DNA of 64,000 nt from Proteus penneri (GCF_003144535.1 NZ_PHFJ01000006.1:124001-188000), one strand, 5' to 3'; shown: positions 14,179-24,409, numbered from the stretch's first letter. Numbers and translations are program-made. Notes: generated by a model from the sequence alone, not told the origin.

Positions 14179-15150
14179 ATGAATTTAGAATCTATTATAA
14201 AACTAACATCCGCTGATATGACTGCGGTAAATGAGGCAATCCTTTACCAGCTTAATTCAGATGTTTCTTTGATAAACCAACTTGGTTACTACATCATTAG
14301 TGGTGGTGGTAAAAGGATCCGACCAATGATCGCTGTGCTCACTGGACGAGCATTGGACTATCAAGGTGACAAACATATCTCGGTCGCCGCGCTGATCGAA
14401 TTTATTCATACTGCAACATTGTTACATGATGATGTTGTTGATGAATCTGATATGCGCAGAGGAAAACAAACGGCAAATGCTGTCTTTGGCAATGCTGCTA
14501 GTGTACTTGTTGGCGACTTTATTTATACACGATCTTTTCAAATGATGACGGATCTTGATTCGATGCGTGTACTAAAATTAATGTCTAGCGCCACCAATGT
14601 GATCGCTGAAGGTGAAGTTTTACAGCTAATGAATTGTAACGATCCTGACATTTCTGAAGATGACTATATGCAAGTTATCTACAGCAAAACAGCTCGTCTT
14701 TTTGAAGCCGCTTCTCATGCATCAGCAATCCTTTCGGGTGCAACGCCTGAGCAAGAAAAAGCATTCCAAGATTATGGTCGTTATCTTGGGACTGCTTTTC
14801 AGCTCATTGACGATTTGCTTGATTATGATGCAGATAACAACCAGTTGGGTAAAAACACTGGTGATGATCTCGATGAAGGTAAACCAACGTTGCCATTGCT
14901 TCATGCTATGCATAATGGCAATGAAGAAGAATCCAAATTAATTCGCCAAGCCATTGAGCAAGGTAATGGCCGTCATTTATTGGATACTGTTTTAAATACT
15001 ATGAAACAGTGTGGCTCTTTGGAATATACCCGTCAAAAAGCAGAAGAAGAAGCAGACAAAGCGATTGAAGCTTTATCAATTATACCTAACTCACCGTATA
15101 AAGATGCACTTATTGGGCTTGCTCACGTCGCTGTGCAACGTCAATCATAA
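14179..15150 (+). CDS. ispB: Octaprenyl diphosphate synthase
   Basis: Makes the C40 side chain for ubiquinone and menaquinone. I choose the ATG at 14179 (MNLESIIKL), giving 323 residues as in E. coli; the frame also runs from a TTG at 14155. Both aspartate-rich motifs are present (DDVVDESD and DDLLDYDAD), as well as GGGKRIRPM for isopentenyl-diphosphate binding. Divergent from rplU, as in E. coli. Confidence 0.97.
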   Translation: MNLESIIKLTSADMTAVNEAILYQLNSDVSLINQLGYYIISGGGKRIRPMIAVLTGRALDYQGDKHISVAALIEFIHTATLLHDDVVDESDMRRGKQTANAVFGNAASVLVGDFIYTRSFQMMTDLDSMRVLKLMSSATNVIAEGEVLQLMNCNDPDISEDDYMQVIYSKTARLFEAASHASAILSGATPEQEKAFQDYGRYLGTAFQLIDDLLDYDADNNQLGKNTGDDLDEGKPTLPLLHAMHNGNEEESKLIRQAIEQGNGRHLLDTVLNTMKQCGSLEYTRQKAEEEADKAIEALSIIPNSPYKDALIGLAHVAVQRQS

Positions 15151-15171
15151 CATTAATGTAATAATGTAAAG

Positions 15172-15212
15172 AAGCCCGCTAGAGCGACTACATCGATTCT
15201 GGTGGGCTTTTT
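15172..15212. terminator. Terminator-like hairpin after ispB
   Basis: AAGCCCGC pairs imperfectly with GTGGGCTT across a 22-nt loop, followed by T5. It overlaps the 3' end of the convergent Mu-repressor-like gene. Confidence 0.5.
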
Positions 15213-15604
15213 AATTTATTGAGAACTTCTTCGTTTTCTCGTTCGATAGCATCTTGATTATCCGCATCAATATAGCTAATAAGCTTTGCTAGCCCTTCGC
15301 GCAGTACGAATTTCACAATCTTTTCTCGTTCTGATTTAGTCAATTGATAATAGGCTTCAACCCAAATCAAAAAGGCATCCTGACGTTTAGATAAATACTC
15401 TGCTGGAGGTTCATGTGCAGCGAGCACACTAATCACCTCATCAGGCAGACTTTTTACGGAATACTCGACAGCTTTACCCTGCACGCCACGTTTACGACGG
15501 TTTTCCCATCCTTCACGACGCGCCATCAAGTTAACTCCCTGCGGGGAGTTAGGTAACCCCGCAAGCCCCACTAATTCTTTCGCTGTATACCATTCTTTTT
15601 TCAT
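15188..15604 (-). CDS. Mu repressor-like DNA-binding protein (copy 1)
   Basis: 138 residues. Residues 1-65 match the Mu-type DNA-binding domain found at the N-termini of phage Mu repressor c and MuA transposase: WYTAKELVGLAGLPNSPQGVNLMARREGW, then RRKRGVQGKAVEYSVKSLP, closely resembling the GW.KRKKEGVKGGKAVEYDV segment of Mu c as I recall it. The rest is helical (FLIWVEAYYQLTKSEREKIVKFVLREGL) with an acidic end and has no recombinase domain. It is a paralogue of the neighbour at 15687-16037, sharing the first eleven residues MKKEWYTAKEL. Target genes unknown; probably a stand-alone transcriptional regulator. Confidence 0.8.
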   Translation of the reverse strand: MKKEWYTAKELVGLAGLPNSPQGVNLMARREGWENRRKRGVQGKAVEYSVKSLPDEVISVLAAHEPPAEYLSKRQDAFLIWVEAYYQLTKSEREKIVKFVLREGLAKLISYIDADNQDAIERENEEVLNKLKSPPESM

Positions 15605-15686
15605 GATCTCATCTCACATTCAACTAAGAGGTTAGTCAGATAGATATCTGTTGCGGATAACGCAATAATAGATTCTTTAAAATCAC

Positions 15687-16037
15687 CTAATCATTAACGA
15701 ATTTTTCTAAAAAACTTCTAATACCATCCCGCAATATCAGCTCTGTTAATGTTTTTTGTTCACCATCATTTAGTTGTTGGAATGCTTTCACCCAGATAAC
15801 GAGTGGCTCCTCTTTTTTATTTAGTTTGTAATGTGCTAATGGCTCATAAAGTTCTAGAGCAATTAATGTTTCTTCTGGTAAACAAGAATAATGATATTCA
15901 ACACCATTACCTTGCTTATTTTTTACATTCTGTTTTTGCCAAGACTCGCGTCTCGCTTTTGAATTTACACCTTGTGGTGATTTAGGTAATCCACCTATAC
16001 CCGTCAATTCCTTTGCCGTATACCACTCTTTTTTCAT
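15687..16037 (-). CDS. Mu repressor-like DNA-binding protein (copy 2)
   Basis: 116 residues, same architecture as the gene at 15188-15604: MKKEWYTAKELTGIGGLPKSPQGVNSKARRESW, then a basic linker and NGVEYHYSCLPEE, then a helical tail with LVIWVKAFQQLNDGEQKTLTELILRDGI that aligns with the tail of copy 1. It is divergent from the Ner-like gene at 16224, the arrangement of c and ner in phage Mu. The intergenic region is AT-rich and carries repeated TTTCTAA motifs. Function inferred as an autoregulatory repressor. Confidence 0.8.
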   Translation of the reverse strand: MKKEWYTAKELTGIGGLPKSPQGVNSKARRESWQKQNVKNKQGNGVEYHYSCLPEETLIALELYEPLAHYKLNKKEEPLVIWVKAFQQLNDGEQKTLTELILRDGIRSFLEKFVND

Positions 16038-16103
16038 TATGTTTCTCTAAAATTGTTATCAACTTCAAAAAAGAAATTATTAAGAAAAAAATCAGAAATC
16101 TTT

Positions 16104-16166
16104 TTAGAAAAATAATGTTATTTTATTTTCTAAATAATCAGTTTAAATGCTTTAGGACATTTCTAA
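16104..16166. promoter_or_regulatory. Repeated TTTCTAA motifs between c-like and ner-like genes
   Basis: Three exact copies: inverted at 16104-16110, direct at 16127-16133 and direct at 16160-16166. Centre spacings are 23 and 33 bp, near whole helical turns, all in the 186-bp divergent promoter region. Candidate operators for the adjacent regulators; the background is AT-rich, so chance is possible. Confidence 0.35.
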
Positions 16167-16223
16167 TAAACTGTTATTTATACCACTAACACAGCAATCA
16201 ATTTTATAGAAAAAGGATTAAAA

Positions 16224-16490
16224 ATGATTTCAAGGAAATCTGATTGGCATCCTGCCGATATTATTGCCGCACTTAGAAAACGAGGAACAACACTTGCTGC
16301 CATCTCTCGCAAAGCTGGGTTAAGCTCTTCAACTCTTGCTAATGCACTGTCACGACCTTGGCCTAAAGGAGAGAAAATCATTGCAGATTATCTTGGTGTA
16401 GCTCCTAGTGAAATTTGGCCTAGCCGTTATTTCCATCCTGAAACAGGAGAATTACTTGAACGAAAGATTCGTATCAAAACTAATAATTAA
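16224..16490 (+). CDS. sfsB: Ner-like HTH regulator SfsB/Nlp
   Basis: 88 residues, homologous to E. coli SfsB (Nlp) and phage Mu Ner. Residues 5-70 are the Ner helix-turn-helix: DWHPADIIAALRKRGTTLAAIS, LSSSTLANALSRPWPKGEKIIA, then IWPSRY. AAGGA lies eight bases before the ATG. In E. coli the homologue also lies next to ispB, so this gene is probably ancestral here while the two divergent c-like genes are the unusual part. E. coli SfsB activates mal genes; the role here is not known. Confidence 0.88.
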   Translation: MISRKSDWHPADIIAALRKRGTTLAAISRKAGLSSSTLANALSRPWPKGEKIIADYLGVAPSEIWPSRYFHPETGELLERKIRIKTNN

Positions 16491-16520
16491 CTAATAATTA
16501 CAGGCATTATAATTAATAAA

Positions 16521-16552
16521 AAAAACCGCTGATATAGTATCAGCGGTTTTTA
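16521..16552. terminator. Bidirectional terminator between sfsB and mdh
   Basis: AACCGCTGATA and TATCAGCGGTT form an 11-bp stem with a 3-nt loop and A/T runs on both sides. Confidence 0.9.
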
Positions 16553-16593
16553 TTTAAATTTGCATTATTTTTATAGCAAAAATAAGTATTTCT

Positions 16594-17532
16594 TTATTTA
16601 TTAATAAATTCTTCACCAAGAATTATATCTTTTTTCAATACATCTAACATACCATTTAGAGATTGCTTTTCAAAATCACTCAATTTGCCAATAGATAAAT
16701 ATTCCTCTACACCGTTTTTACCTAAAAGAATAGGTTGTGCAAAGAAACGGGCATATTCTCCGTCGCCTTCTGTATAGGTACATTCAATAATATTTTTCTC
16801 GCCATTTAAAGCGCGAATTAATGAAAGACCAAAACGTGCGGCTGCTTGCCCCATAGATAATGTTGCAGATCCGCCACCCGCTTTTGCTTCAACAACCTCA
16901 GTACCTGCGTTTTGAATACGTTTAGTCAACGCTGCAACTTCATCATCGCTAAATGAAACGCCGTCAACTTGAGAAAGTAGAGGAAGAATAGTCACACCAG
17001 AGTGTCCACCAATCACAGGAACGTTGGTTTTTTGTGGATCTTTACCTTTTAGTTCTGCAACAAAGGTATTGGCGCGAATAATGTCGAGTGTAGTGATACC
17101 GAAAAGACGTTTCTTATCGTAAACGCCTGCTTTCTTAAGCACTTCTGCTGCGATAGCAACGGTTGTATTCACAGGGTTAGTAATGATACCAATAAGTGCT
17201 TTCGGGCAATTTTCTGCAACCTTTTCAATTAGGTTACGCACAATACCAGCGTTAACATTGAAAAGATCTGAACGATCCATGCCTGGTTTACGAGCAACGC
17301 CCGCAGAAATCAGAACAACATCAGCGCCTTTTAGCGCAGGGGAAGGATCTTCACCCGCAAAACCTTTTACAGTAACTTGAGTCGGGATATGGCTTAAGTC
17401 AGCTGCAACACCCGGTGTGACGGGAGCGATATCATATAAAGAGAGTTCACTACCAGCTGGAAGCTGATTTTTAAGAAGAAGCGCCAGTGCCTGACCAATA
17501 CCGCCTGCTGCACCGAGAACTGCTACTTTCAT
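16594..17532 (-). CDS. mdh: Malate dehydrogenase (NAD)
   Basis: TCA-cycle oxidation of malate to oxaloacetate. The ATG at 17530-17532 gives [16 protein letters not shown] and 312 residues, equal to E. coli. NAD-binding GAAGGIGQ at 7-14, substrate arginines in [18 protein letters not shown], and catalytic His in IGGHSGVTI. Divergent from argR, as in E. coli. Confidence 0.98.
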   Translation of the reverse strand: MKVAVLGAAGGIGQALALLLKNQLPAGSELSLYDIAPVTPGVAADLSHIPTQVTVKGFAGEDPSPALKGADVVLISAGVARKPGMDRSDLFNVNAGIVRNLIEKVAENCPKALIGIITNPVNTTVAIAAEVLKKAGVYDKKRLFGITTLDIIRANTFVAELKGKDPQKTNVPVIGGHSGVTILPLLSQVDGVSFSDDEVAALTKRIQNAGTEVVEAKAGGGSATLSMGQAAARFGLSLIRALNGEKNIIECTYTEGDGEYARFFAQPILLGKNGVEEYLSIGKLSDFEKQSLNGMLDVLKKDIILGEEFINK

Positions 17533-18449
<917 letters not shown>

Positions 18450-18474
18450 TTCGTCTCTCTACCGCTTCAAAAAG

Positions 18475-18500
18475 TAAGCCACTGAATTTTCAGTGGCTTC
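18475..18500. terminator. Terminator between argR and mpl
   Basis: Perfect palindrome AAGCCACTGAA/TTCAGTGGCTT between two convergent genes, with a T-rich stretch on the plus strand. Confidence 0.8.
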
Positions 18501-18506
18501 TTATTT

Positions 18507-19886
18507 TTAATACGGATTATCAAGATCTTTAGGCTGTGCTAATTTTGCAAGTAGTTTTTCATGAATACCACCAAAGCCGCCATTACTCATAATCAAAATA
18601 TGATCGCCCGCTTGTGCTTCTTTCGCAATCATATCCACTAATGTATCAAGATCGGTACTCCAACGAGCGGGCTGTACGCAATGCTCTGCAATATCACTCA
18701 CTAACCATTGAATATTCGGTGGCTGGAATAAAAAGACTTCGTCAGCACGACCTAATGCTGGAGCGATATCATCCTTGCTAATGCCCATTTTCATGGTATT
18801 TGAACGAGGCTCTAACACCGCAATAATACGAGCCGTTCCGCCGACTTTACTGCGTAACGCTTCAAGTGTTGCCAAAATCGCTGTGGGATGATGTGCAAAA
18901 TCATCATAAACACTGACTTGGTTAACCTCACCACGTAGCTCTAAGCGACGACGCGCATTAATAAACTTATTCAATGCTTCACAAGCATCAGCAGGTAAAA
19001 CACCAACGTGGTGCGCTGCAACAATCGCCATTAAGCCATTTTGCATGTTGTGTTCACCCGAAAGCCCCCAACACACCTCACCGACTTGCTCACCTTTATG
19101 GAACACAGCAAAGTGGCTACTGTCATTACTGATCTTTTTCGCCTGCCAATCCCCAGTTTCTCCTGTGAACTCTTGCTCACTCCAACATCCCATGCCAATA
19201 GTCTGTTTTAAATTCATATCATTGTCAGGCATGATGATTTTCCCTGAGCCAGGGACGATACGAACTAAATGATGGAATTGTTTTTGAATTGCAGCTAAAT
19301 CATCAAAAATATCGGCGTGATCGAACTCAAGGTTATTTAAAATCAGCGTGCGTGGAGAATAATGAACAAATTTAGAGCGTTTATCAAAGAAAGCACTGTC
19401 ATACTCATCTGCTTCAATCACAAAGAAAGGGCTTTCGCCTAACTGTGCTGACACTTGGAAATTACCCGGTACGCCACCAATTAAAAAACCGGGTTTATAA
19501 CCACAATCTTCTAAAACCCAAGCCAACATACCTGCTGTTGTAGTTTTACCATGAGTTCCTGCAACCGCTAATACCCAACGTTCAGGTAAAATATAATCAT
19601 GTAGCCATTGAGGGCCTGAAGTATAAGGCAGACCTTTTTCAAGTACAGCTTCAACACAAGGATTTCCTCGTGTCATCGCATTACCAATAATCACCATGTC
19701 AGGAGCAGGTTCTAATTGTTTAGGGTCATACCCCTCAATCAATTCAATTCCCTGATTTTCTAATAAAGTACTCATGGGTGGATAGACATTAGCATCAGAG
19801 CCTGTAACTTTATGTCCCTTCGCTCGAGCTAAAATGGCAAGACTTCCCATAAAGGTGCCACAAATACCAAGAATATGAATGTGCAT
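18507..19886 (-). CDS. mpl: UDP-MurNAc:L-Ala-gamma-D-Glu-meso-DAP ligase
   Basis: Peptidoglycan recycling ligase that attaches reclaimed murein tripeptide to UDP-MurNAc. 459 residues (E. coli 457). Mur-ligase features: N-terminal MHIHILGICGTFMGSLA, ATP-binding GTHGKTTTAGML, central NNLEFDHADIF, and DDFAHHPTAI. Divergent from fbp, as in E. coli. Confidence 0.97.
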   Translation of the reverse strand: MHIHILGICGTFMGSLAILARAKGHKVTGSDANVYPPMSTLLENQGIELIEGYDPKQLEPAPDMVIIGNAMTRGNPCVEAVLEKGLPYTSGPQWLHDYILPERWVLAVAGTHGKTTTAGMLAWVLEDCGYKPGFLIGGVPGNFQVSAQLGESPFFVIEADEYDSAFFDKRSKFVHYSPRTLILNNLEFDHADIFDDLAAIQKQFHHLVRIVPGSGKIIMPDNDMNLKQTIGMGCWSEQEFTGETGDWQAKKISNDSSHFAVFHKGEQVGEVCWGLSGEHNMQNGLMAIVAAHHVGVLPADACEALNKFINARRRLELRGEVNQVSVYDDFAHHPTAILATLEALRSKVGGTARIIAVLEPRSNTMKMGISKDDIAPALGRADEVFLFQPPNIQWLVSDIAEHCVQPARWSTDLDTLVDMIAKEAQAGDHILIMSNGGFGGIHEKLLAKLAQPKDLDNPY

Positions 19887-20050
19887 GAATTTCTGTCCAA
19901 TAGCATGAAGTTGGTCACTATTCTAACGATCAAAAAGCAGATAAGAAACGGATTAACCTTTGAATCATCCAATTCTTTGGCTAAACTTGCCACCACCAAG
20001 GAGTTTTTCCTCCTTTTTTACTTTACCCACTCACATTCAGGACCTGCGTC

Positions 20051-21058
20051 ATGAAAACATTAGGCGAATTTATCGTCGAGAAACAACAAGATTTTCCCCA
20101 TGCAACTGGTGAACTTACGGCATTACTTTCAGCAATTAAGCTTGGGGCTAAAATTATTCACCGTGATATCAACAAAGCAGGGTTAGTCGATATTCTTGGT
20201 ACTAACGGTGTTTCTAATGTTCAAGGTGAAGCCCAGATGAAACTGGATCTTTACGCGAATGAGAAGCTCAAGGCTGCATTAAAAGCACGTGGTGAAGTTG
20301 CGGGTATCGGATCAGAAGAAGAAGATGATATTGTTATCTTTGAAGGTGATCGTGCTGAAAATGCTAAGTATGTCGTGTTAATGGATCCATTAGATGGTTC
20401 TTCGAATATTGATGTAAACGTTTCCGTCGGTACTATTTTCTCTATTTACCACCGTATTACACCTATTGGCCAATCAGTGACCTTAGATGACTTCTTACAA
20501 CCAGGTCATCGTCAAGTAGCTGCTGGCTATGTCGTTTATGGCTCATCAACCATGTTAGTTTATACAACAGGTTGTGGTGTTCATGCCTTTACTTATGATC
20601 CTTCTTTAGGTGTATTCTGTTTATCTCATGAAAGTGTACAATTTCCACCAACAGGAAATATGTACTCAATCAACGAAGGTAATTACATCAAATTCCCATT
20701 AGGTGTAAAAAAATACATTAAATATTGCCAAGAACAAGATGCTGCAACAAATCGCCCTTATACCACACGTTATATTGGTTCTTTAGTTGCTGATTTTCAT
20801 CGCAACTTACTGAAAGGGGGGATTTATATTTACCCAAGTACGGCAAGCCACCCTACTGGTAAATTACGTTTGCTGTATGAATGCAATCCAATGGCGTTCT
20901 TAGCTGAACAGGCTGGCGGTAAAGCAAGTAACGGTAAAGAACGTATTCTTGATATCGAACCCAAAGAACTTCACCAACGTATGCCTTTCTTTGTAGGGAC
21001 TAAATCGATGGTTGAACAAGCTGAAAGCTTTATGGCGCAATATCCTGACGAAGAATAA
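20051..21058 (+). CDS. fbp: Fructose-1,6-bisphosphatase class I
   Basis: Gluconeogenic hydrolysis of fructose-1,6-bisphosphate. 335 residues (E. coli 332). Metal-binding signature [10 protein letters not shown], upstream GSEEED acidic cluster, and [15 protein letters not shown] near the active site. Followed by a terminator and then ppa. Confidence 0.97.
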   Translation: MKTLGEFIVEKQQDFPHATGELTALLSAIKLGAKIIHRDINKAGLVDILGTNGVSNVQGEAQMKLDLYANEKLKAALKARGEVAGIGSEEEDDIVIFEGDRAENAKYVVLMDPLDGSSNIDVNVSVGTIFSIYHRITPIGQSVTLDDFLQPGHRQVAAGYVVYGSSTMLVYTTGCGVHAFTYDPSLGVFCLSHESVQFPPTGNMYSINEGNYIKFPLGVKKYIKYCQEQDAATNRPYTTRYIGSLVADFHRNLLKGGIYIYPSTASHPTGKLRLLYECNPMAFLAEQAGGKASNGKERILDIEPKELHQRMPFFVGTKSMVEQAESFMAQYPDEE

Positions 21059-21090
21059 TTCATTGGCTTAGTCGCCATCGCCATATAGAT

Positions 21091-21120
21091 AAACCGGGCT
21101 TCTCTTTCGTCCGGTTTTTT
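21091..21120 (+). terminator. Terminator after fbp
   Basis: AAACCGG and CCGGTTT flank a 14-nt loop and end in T6. Confidence 0.8.
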
Positions 21121-21261
21121 CATCTTTAGAAATAGAGTCTCTTTTTATTTACTGCTCATTTTTGCATCATAACGCAACAGGTTTGGCAAAAAACGGGTAT
21201 TGTTAAAAACTTTTCGCTATACTACAGGCCACGTAAAATTATTTTTTATAGGAAATTTTTT

Positions 21262-21789
21262 ATGAGCCTGAATCATGTTCCTGCTGGTAAAGAACTACCA
21301 GAAGATATCTATGTTGTTATTGAAATTCCAGCAAACGCTGATCCTATCAAATACGAAGTGGATAAAGAAAGTGGCGCACTGTTTGTTGACCGTTTTATGT
21401 CAACTGCAATGTTCTACCCATGCAACTACGGTTACATTAACAACACGTTATCTTTAGATGGTGATCCAGTAGACGTTCTGGTTCCAACTCCATATCCATT
21501 ACAACCAGGTTCAGTTATTCGTTGCCGTCCTGTTGGCGTACTGAAAATGACTGACGAATCAGGTGAAGACGCGAAACTGGTTGCAGTTCCACACACAAAA
21601 CTGAGCAAAGAATACGATCACATTAAAGATGTGAACGATTTGCCTGAACTGTTAAAAGCACAGATCAAACATTTCTTTGAGCACTATAAAGATTTAGAAA
21701 CTGGCAAATGGGTTAAGGTTGACGGTTGGGAAGGCGTAGAAGCAGCTAAAGCTGAAATTCTGTCTTCTTTCGAACGCGCTAAAAAATAA
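21262..21789 (+). CDS. ppa: Inorganic pyrophosphatase
   Basis: Family I soluble pyrophosphatase, essential for pulling biosynthetic reactions forward. 175 residues (E. coli 176). Signature DGDPVDVLV with metal-binding aspartates, plus [10 protein letters not shown] and [19 protein letters not shown] lies upstream of the ATG. A strong terminator follows, then the accessory island. Confidence 0.98.
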   Translation: MSLNHVPAGKELPEDIYVVIEIPANADPIKYEVDKESGALFVDRFMSTAMFYPCNYGYINNTLSLDGDPVDVLVPTPYPLQPGSVIRCRPVGVLKMTDESGEDAKLVAVPHTKLSKEYDHIKDVNDLPELLKAQIKHFFEHYKDLETGKWVKVDGWEGVEAAKAEILSSFERAKK

Positions 21790-21840
21790 TTCTGTGCAAT
21801 GAGAATTAGCTTGATAAACAATCTGTTGATTGCTTAACAA

Positions 21841-21875
21841 AAATAAGCCCACATCAATAAATGTGGGCTTATTTT
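21841..21875. terminator. Bidirectional terminator after ppa
   Basis: AATAAGCCCACAT and ATGTGGGCTTATT form a 13-bp stem with a 6-nt loop. It also lies just beyond the 3' end of the convergent MFS pseudogene. Confidence 0.92.
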
Positions 21876-21882
21876 ATGATTA

Positions 21883-23060
21883 TCAATTTTGATTATTTAA
21901 CCGCATAATAAGCATTATGCCACTCATCAAGGTGATCGCCATGGCGATTATCATCAATGTATAGACTGTCGAAACATTCCCTGTGGAGAAAAAGAGTACC
22001 CCCCCAATAATAGGCAATATCAATTGATTAAATAAAATAATTAGTGAGGAAATACTGGCTAATTGCGTTACAGGAATAATTTCTATTCTTAACATCCGTA
22101 AGATATTCCCTGAAAAAACCTTACCGATAATGGATAAGGCATAAAAGATAACAAAAATAGTGATATCTTTTTGAAAAATAATTAGTAAAGAAGAACTTAT
22201 TGTGATGATGAAAATCGATAGAGACATTAATAACTTTCGATTTAAATAGTGGGTTAAATAACCATATAAGTAGGTTCCTATTACACCACAGATCCCCGCA
22301 GATATATCAATAAAGCCATAGTATTTAATGGGTAAGCTCATCGATTGATCAATTAATGCAGTACCACTCGACTCAATTAATCCGTCAAACATATTATTGC
22401 CGATAGCAATAAAAATAGAAAAAATCAAAATAGGAGACGTGAAAATAATCACCATTCTTTTAGTCACTCGTAATGCCTTTGTTAGGCTATTTAGTTGAGT
22501 GGTGGATTGGTTCTCTTTTGGCTCTAGATAAAAGAATAAAAAAATAGTGCATTAATGGAATAGAATAGACAAGGAATAATAAGTAAATAATGGTAACCAT
22601 AATCAATAAATAACATACCAATTAATGGACCGATGATCATGCCAAAAAAATCCATTCTAGACATTATATTAATATGATGTTCTTTATGGCGACTCATTAA
22701 TGCAATAATTTTTTCATATGAAATCAGTGTCTGTGAATTACCAATAGAAATTAAGCTTCCTACTAATCCAAAACTAATTGCAATAACTAAATCAGAGGAA
22801 AAACCTGAAGTTAATAAAAATAAACAACCAATAATTTTACTACTATCGGAAATAATAGAAATAGGGCGAACACCTAAGGCATCAATATATTGACCAATAA
22901 GTGGTATTAAAAAAATGCGTGGTAACCACCATAAGGCGTATGTCAATCCTGTATACTCAATACTTGTTGTTAATTGATAAACAATAACAGGTGTTAAAAA
23001 AACCATTAAACCATCAGCACTTAACACCAGAAAAAGCATATAAAAAAAGACAACACGCAT
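21883..23060 (-). pseudogene. MFS transporter broken by a frameshift in a 7-A tract
   Basis: Two consecutive minus-strand frames together encode one major-facilitator-like membrane protein of about 390 residues. The 5' part (22524-23060, 178 residues) starts MRVVFFYMLFLVLSADGLMVF and carries about five to six hydrophobic segments, then stops at TAG. The 3' part (21883-22467 and the open codons upstream of it) continues in another frame with LEPKENQSTTQLNSLTKALRVTKRM, a typical charged central MFS loop, followed by further membrane segments. The frames would be joined by one extra base in the A7 run at 22538-22544 (T7 in the coding strand). It is either a real disruption, a phase-variable tract or a sequencing error. 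It lies 8 bp downstream of the tandem cupin gene, so it is probably the exporter of that cluster. Confidence 0.8.
22538..22544 (-). other. Homopolymer tract at the frameshift site
   Basis: Seven A residues on the plus strand (T7 in the coding strand). Adding one base restores a continuous frame through the MFS gene (reading ...NALF-FLFFYLEPKEN...). Confidence 0.7.
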
Positions 23061-23068
23061 AATAGAAG

Positions 23069-24361
23069 TTACACCTTTTCTTTAATTAATACTTTAATAG
23101 GCTGGTTATTTTCATCATAAACAATAATCGATTTTGGGGTATGATGAGTGGGCTTATGTTTCATTAATTCTTGTTGTTTAGAAACAAGGAATTGATAATA
23201 GCTTAAATCTGCTGGTATTTTATTAACACGATAAGATTGATAATTTTTATTAGTGATCTCCCAGTCGATAACATCATGTCCCGGAATATATTCTTTTTCT
23301 TTGTCTAAATAAATAATCGGCCGATTAACAGTAATAATATTCGCCATATTAAATAAAGCATGGGCAACACCACAGGGGATCACTAATTCAATATTTGGGG
23401 CAGGATTGAAAACAATTTCATCTTCATAAAAAAGCGTGGGTGAATTTTCACGCATATCCACTAACTTAACGGTAATTTCATGAGATATATCTCCTAAAAA
23501 AGTTAAATGATCTTCTTGCCCTAAATGTAATCCATAAGAGTCAAAATCATAATCCTCATGACCATGCTCAACCAGATACATAGGGGATTGTCGCGTTAAT
23601 GGGACAATACCACTCTCTTTGCCAGTATGTAGGGTAGCCATTTCGCGAAATTCCACACCTAAAATAGTCGATGTAGGTAATTGTTGTTTTTGAGTATCTA
23701 CCATTTTCTCTCGAAACCGTAAATTAATCTCATCACCATTATCTAAGCGGATTTTGCGAGTTTCAGAGTGTAGGAATCGATGTTGACTTAACCACTGTTG
23801 TTGTATCTCGGCAATCCGATGATAGACCAGTGCAGAAGCTTCTTCTGTCATTGGTTCATAGCCTTCAATCTCATTAATATCGATATTTTCAGGAAGGTTT
23901 ATCACATCATTATTAGGTGACCAATTTAGTGTTTCACTTGCGAATTGCTCGATAGTGGGTAAAAAAAGAGAGTAGCTATTTAAGGTAAAAACATTCTCTA
24001 GATAAGAAAAAGTATGAGCGACCCCTGGGGGAATAATTAGTGTTCTTGCTGATGATGGTGTTATCTCAAAACTTAATTCTGATTTAAATGTTGGTGAGTT
24101 TTTACGACAATCAATAAATTTAGCCAATATCTTTTGTTTCTCATCACCTAAAAAAGTTAATGTATCTTGTTGACCAAGATGAATGCCGTACTGCCCATAT
24201 TTAAATTCACTTTTACCATGGTAAACAATATTAATAGGATAGGTTGTTGCGAAAGGAATAACATAAGAATGCTGTTTTCCATTATTTATTCGCCAGCGAG
24301 CAATCCAGTATAATCCTACAATATTAATATTTTTATTGAGTTCATTAATATCCTTATTCAC
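23069..24361 (-). CDS. Tandem RmlC-like cupin protein
   Basis: 430 residues in two related halves of about 210 residues. Half 1 has YGIHLGQQDTLTFLGD (58-73), NSPTF (88-92) and IPPGVAH (110-116). Half 2 has YGLHLGQEDHLTFLGD (276-291), NSPTL (306-310) and IPCGVAH (328-334). The GLH...VD.R..SPT...IP.GVAH pattern is that of dTDP-4-dehydrorhamnose 3,5-epimerase (RmlC) cupins. The linker after each cupin also repeats (about 180-220 versus 385-430). No rhamnose-pathway genes are nearby, so an epimerase role is not supported by context. It may be a sugar-nucleotide or small-molecule epimerase/isomerase of an accessory pathway, with the 87-residue protein upstream and the MFS gene downstream. Confidence 0.75.
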   Translation of the reverse strand: MNKDINELNKNINIVGLYWIARWRINNGKQHSYVIPFATTYPINIVYHGKSEFKYGQYGIHLGQQDTLTFLGDEKQKILAKFIDCRKNSPTFKSELSFEITPSSARTLIIPPGVAHTFSYLENVFTLNSYSLFLPTIEQFASETLNWSPNNDVINLPENIDINEIEGYEPMTEEASALVYHRIAEIQQQWLSQHRFLHSETRKIRLDNGDEINLRFREKMVDTQKQQLPTSTILGVEFREMATLHTGKESGIVPLTRQSPMYLVEHGHEDYDFDSYGLHLGQEDHLTFLGDISHEITVKLVDMRENSPTLFYEDEIVFNPAPNIELVIPCGVAHALFNMANIITVNRPIIYLDKEKEYIPGHDVIDWEITNKNYQSYRVNKIPADLSYYQFLVSKQQELMKHKPTHHTPKSIIVYDENNQPIKVLIKEKV

Positions 24362-24380
24362 GACTATCTCCTATGCAGTT

Positions 24381-24408
24381 AAAAAAGCAGCCTTATGGCT
24401 GCTTTTTT
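24381..24408 (-). terminator. Terminator/attenuator between the 87-residue gene and the cupin gene
   Basis: AAAAAAGCAGCC and GGCTGCTTTTTT make a 12-bp stem with a TTAT loop. It begins one base after the small gene's stop and lies 20 bp before the cupin gene's start on the same strand. It would give an excess of the short transcript, with read-through into the cupin and MFS genes. Confidence 0.85.
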
Positions 24409-24409
24409 A

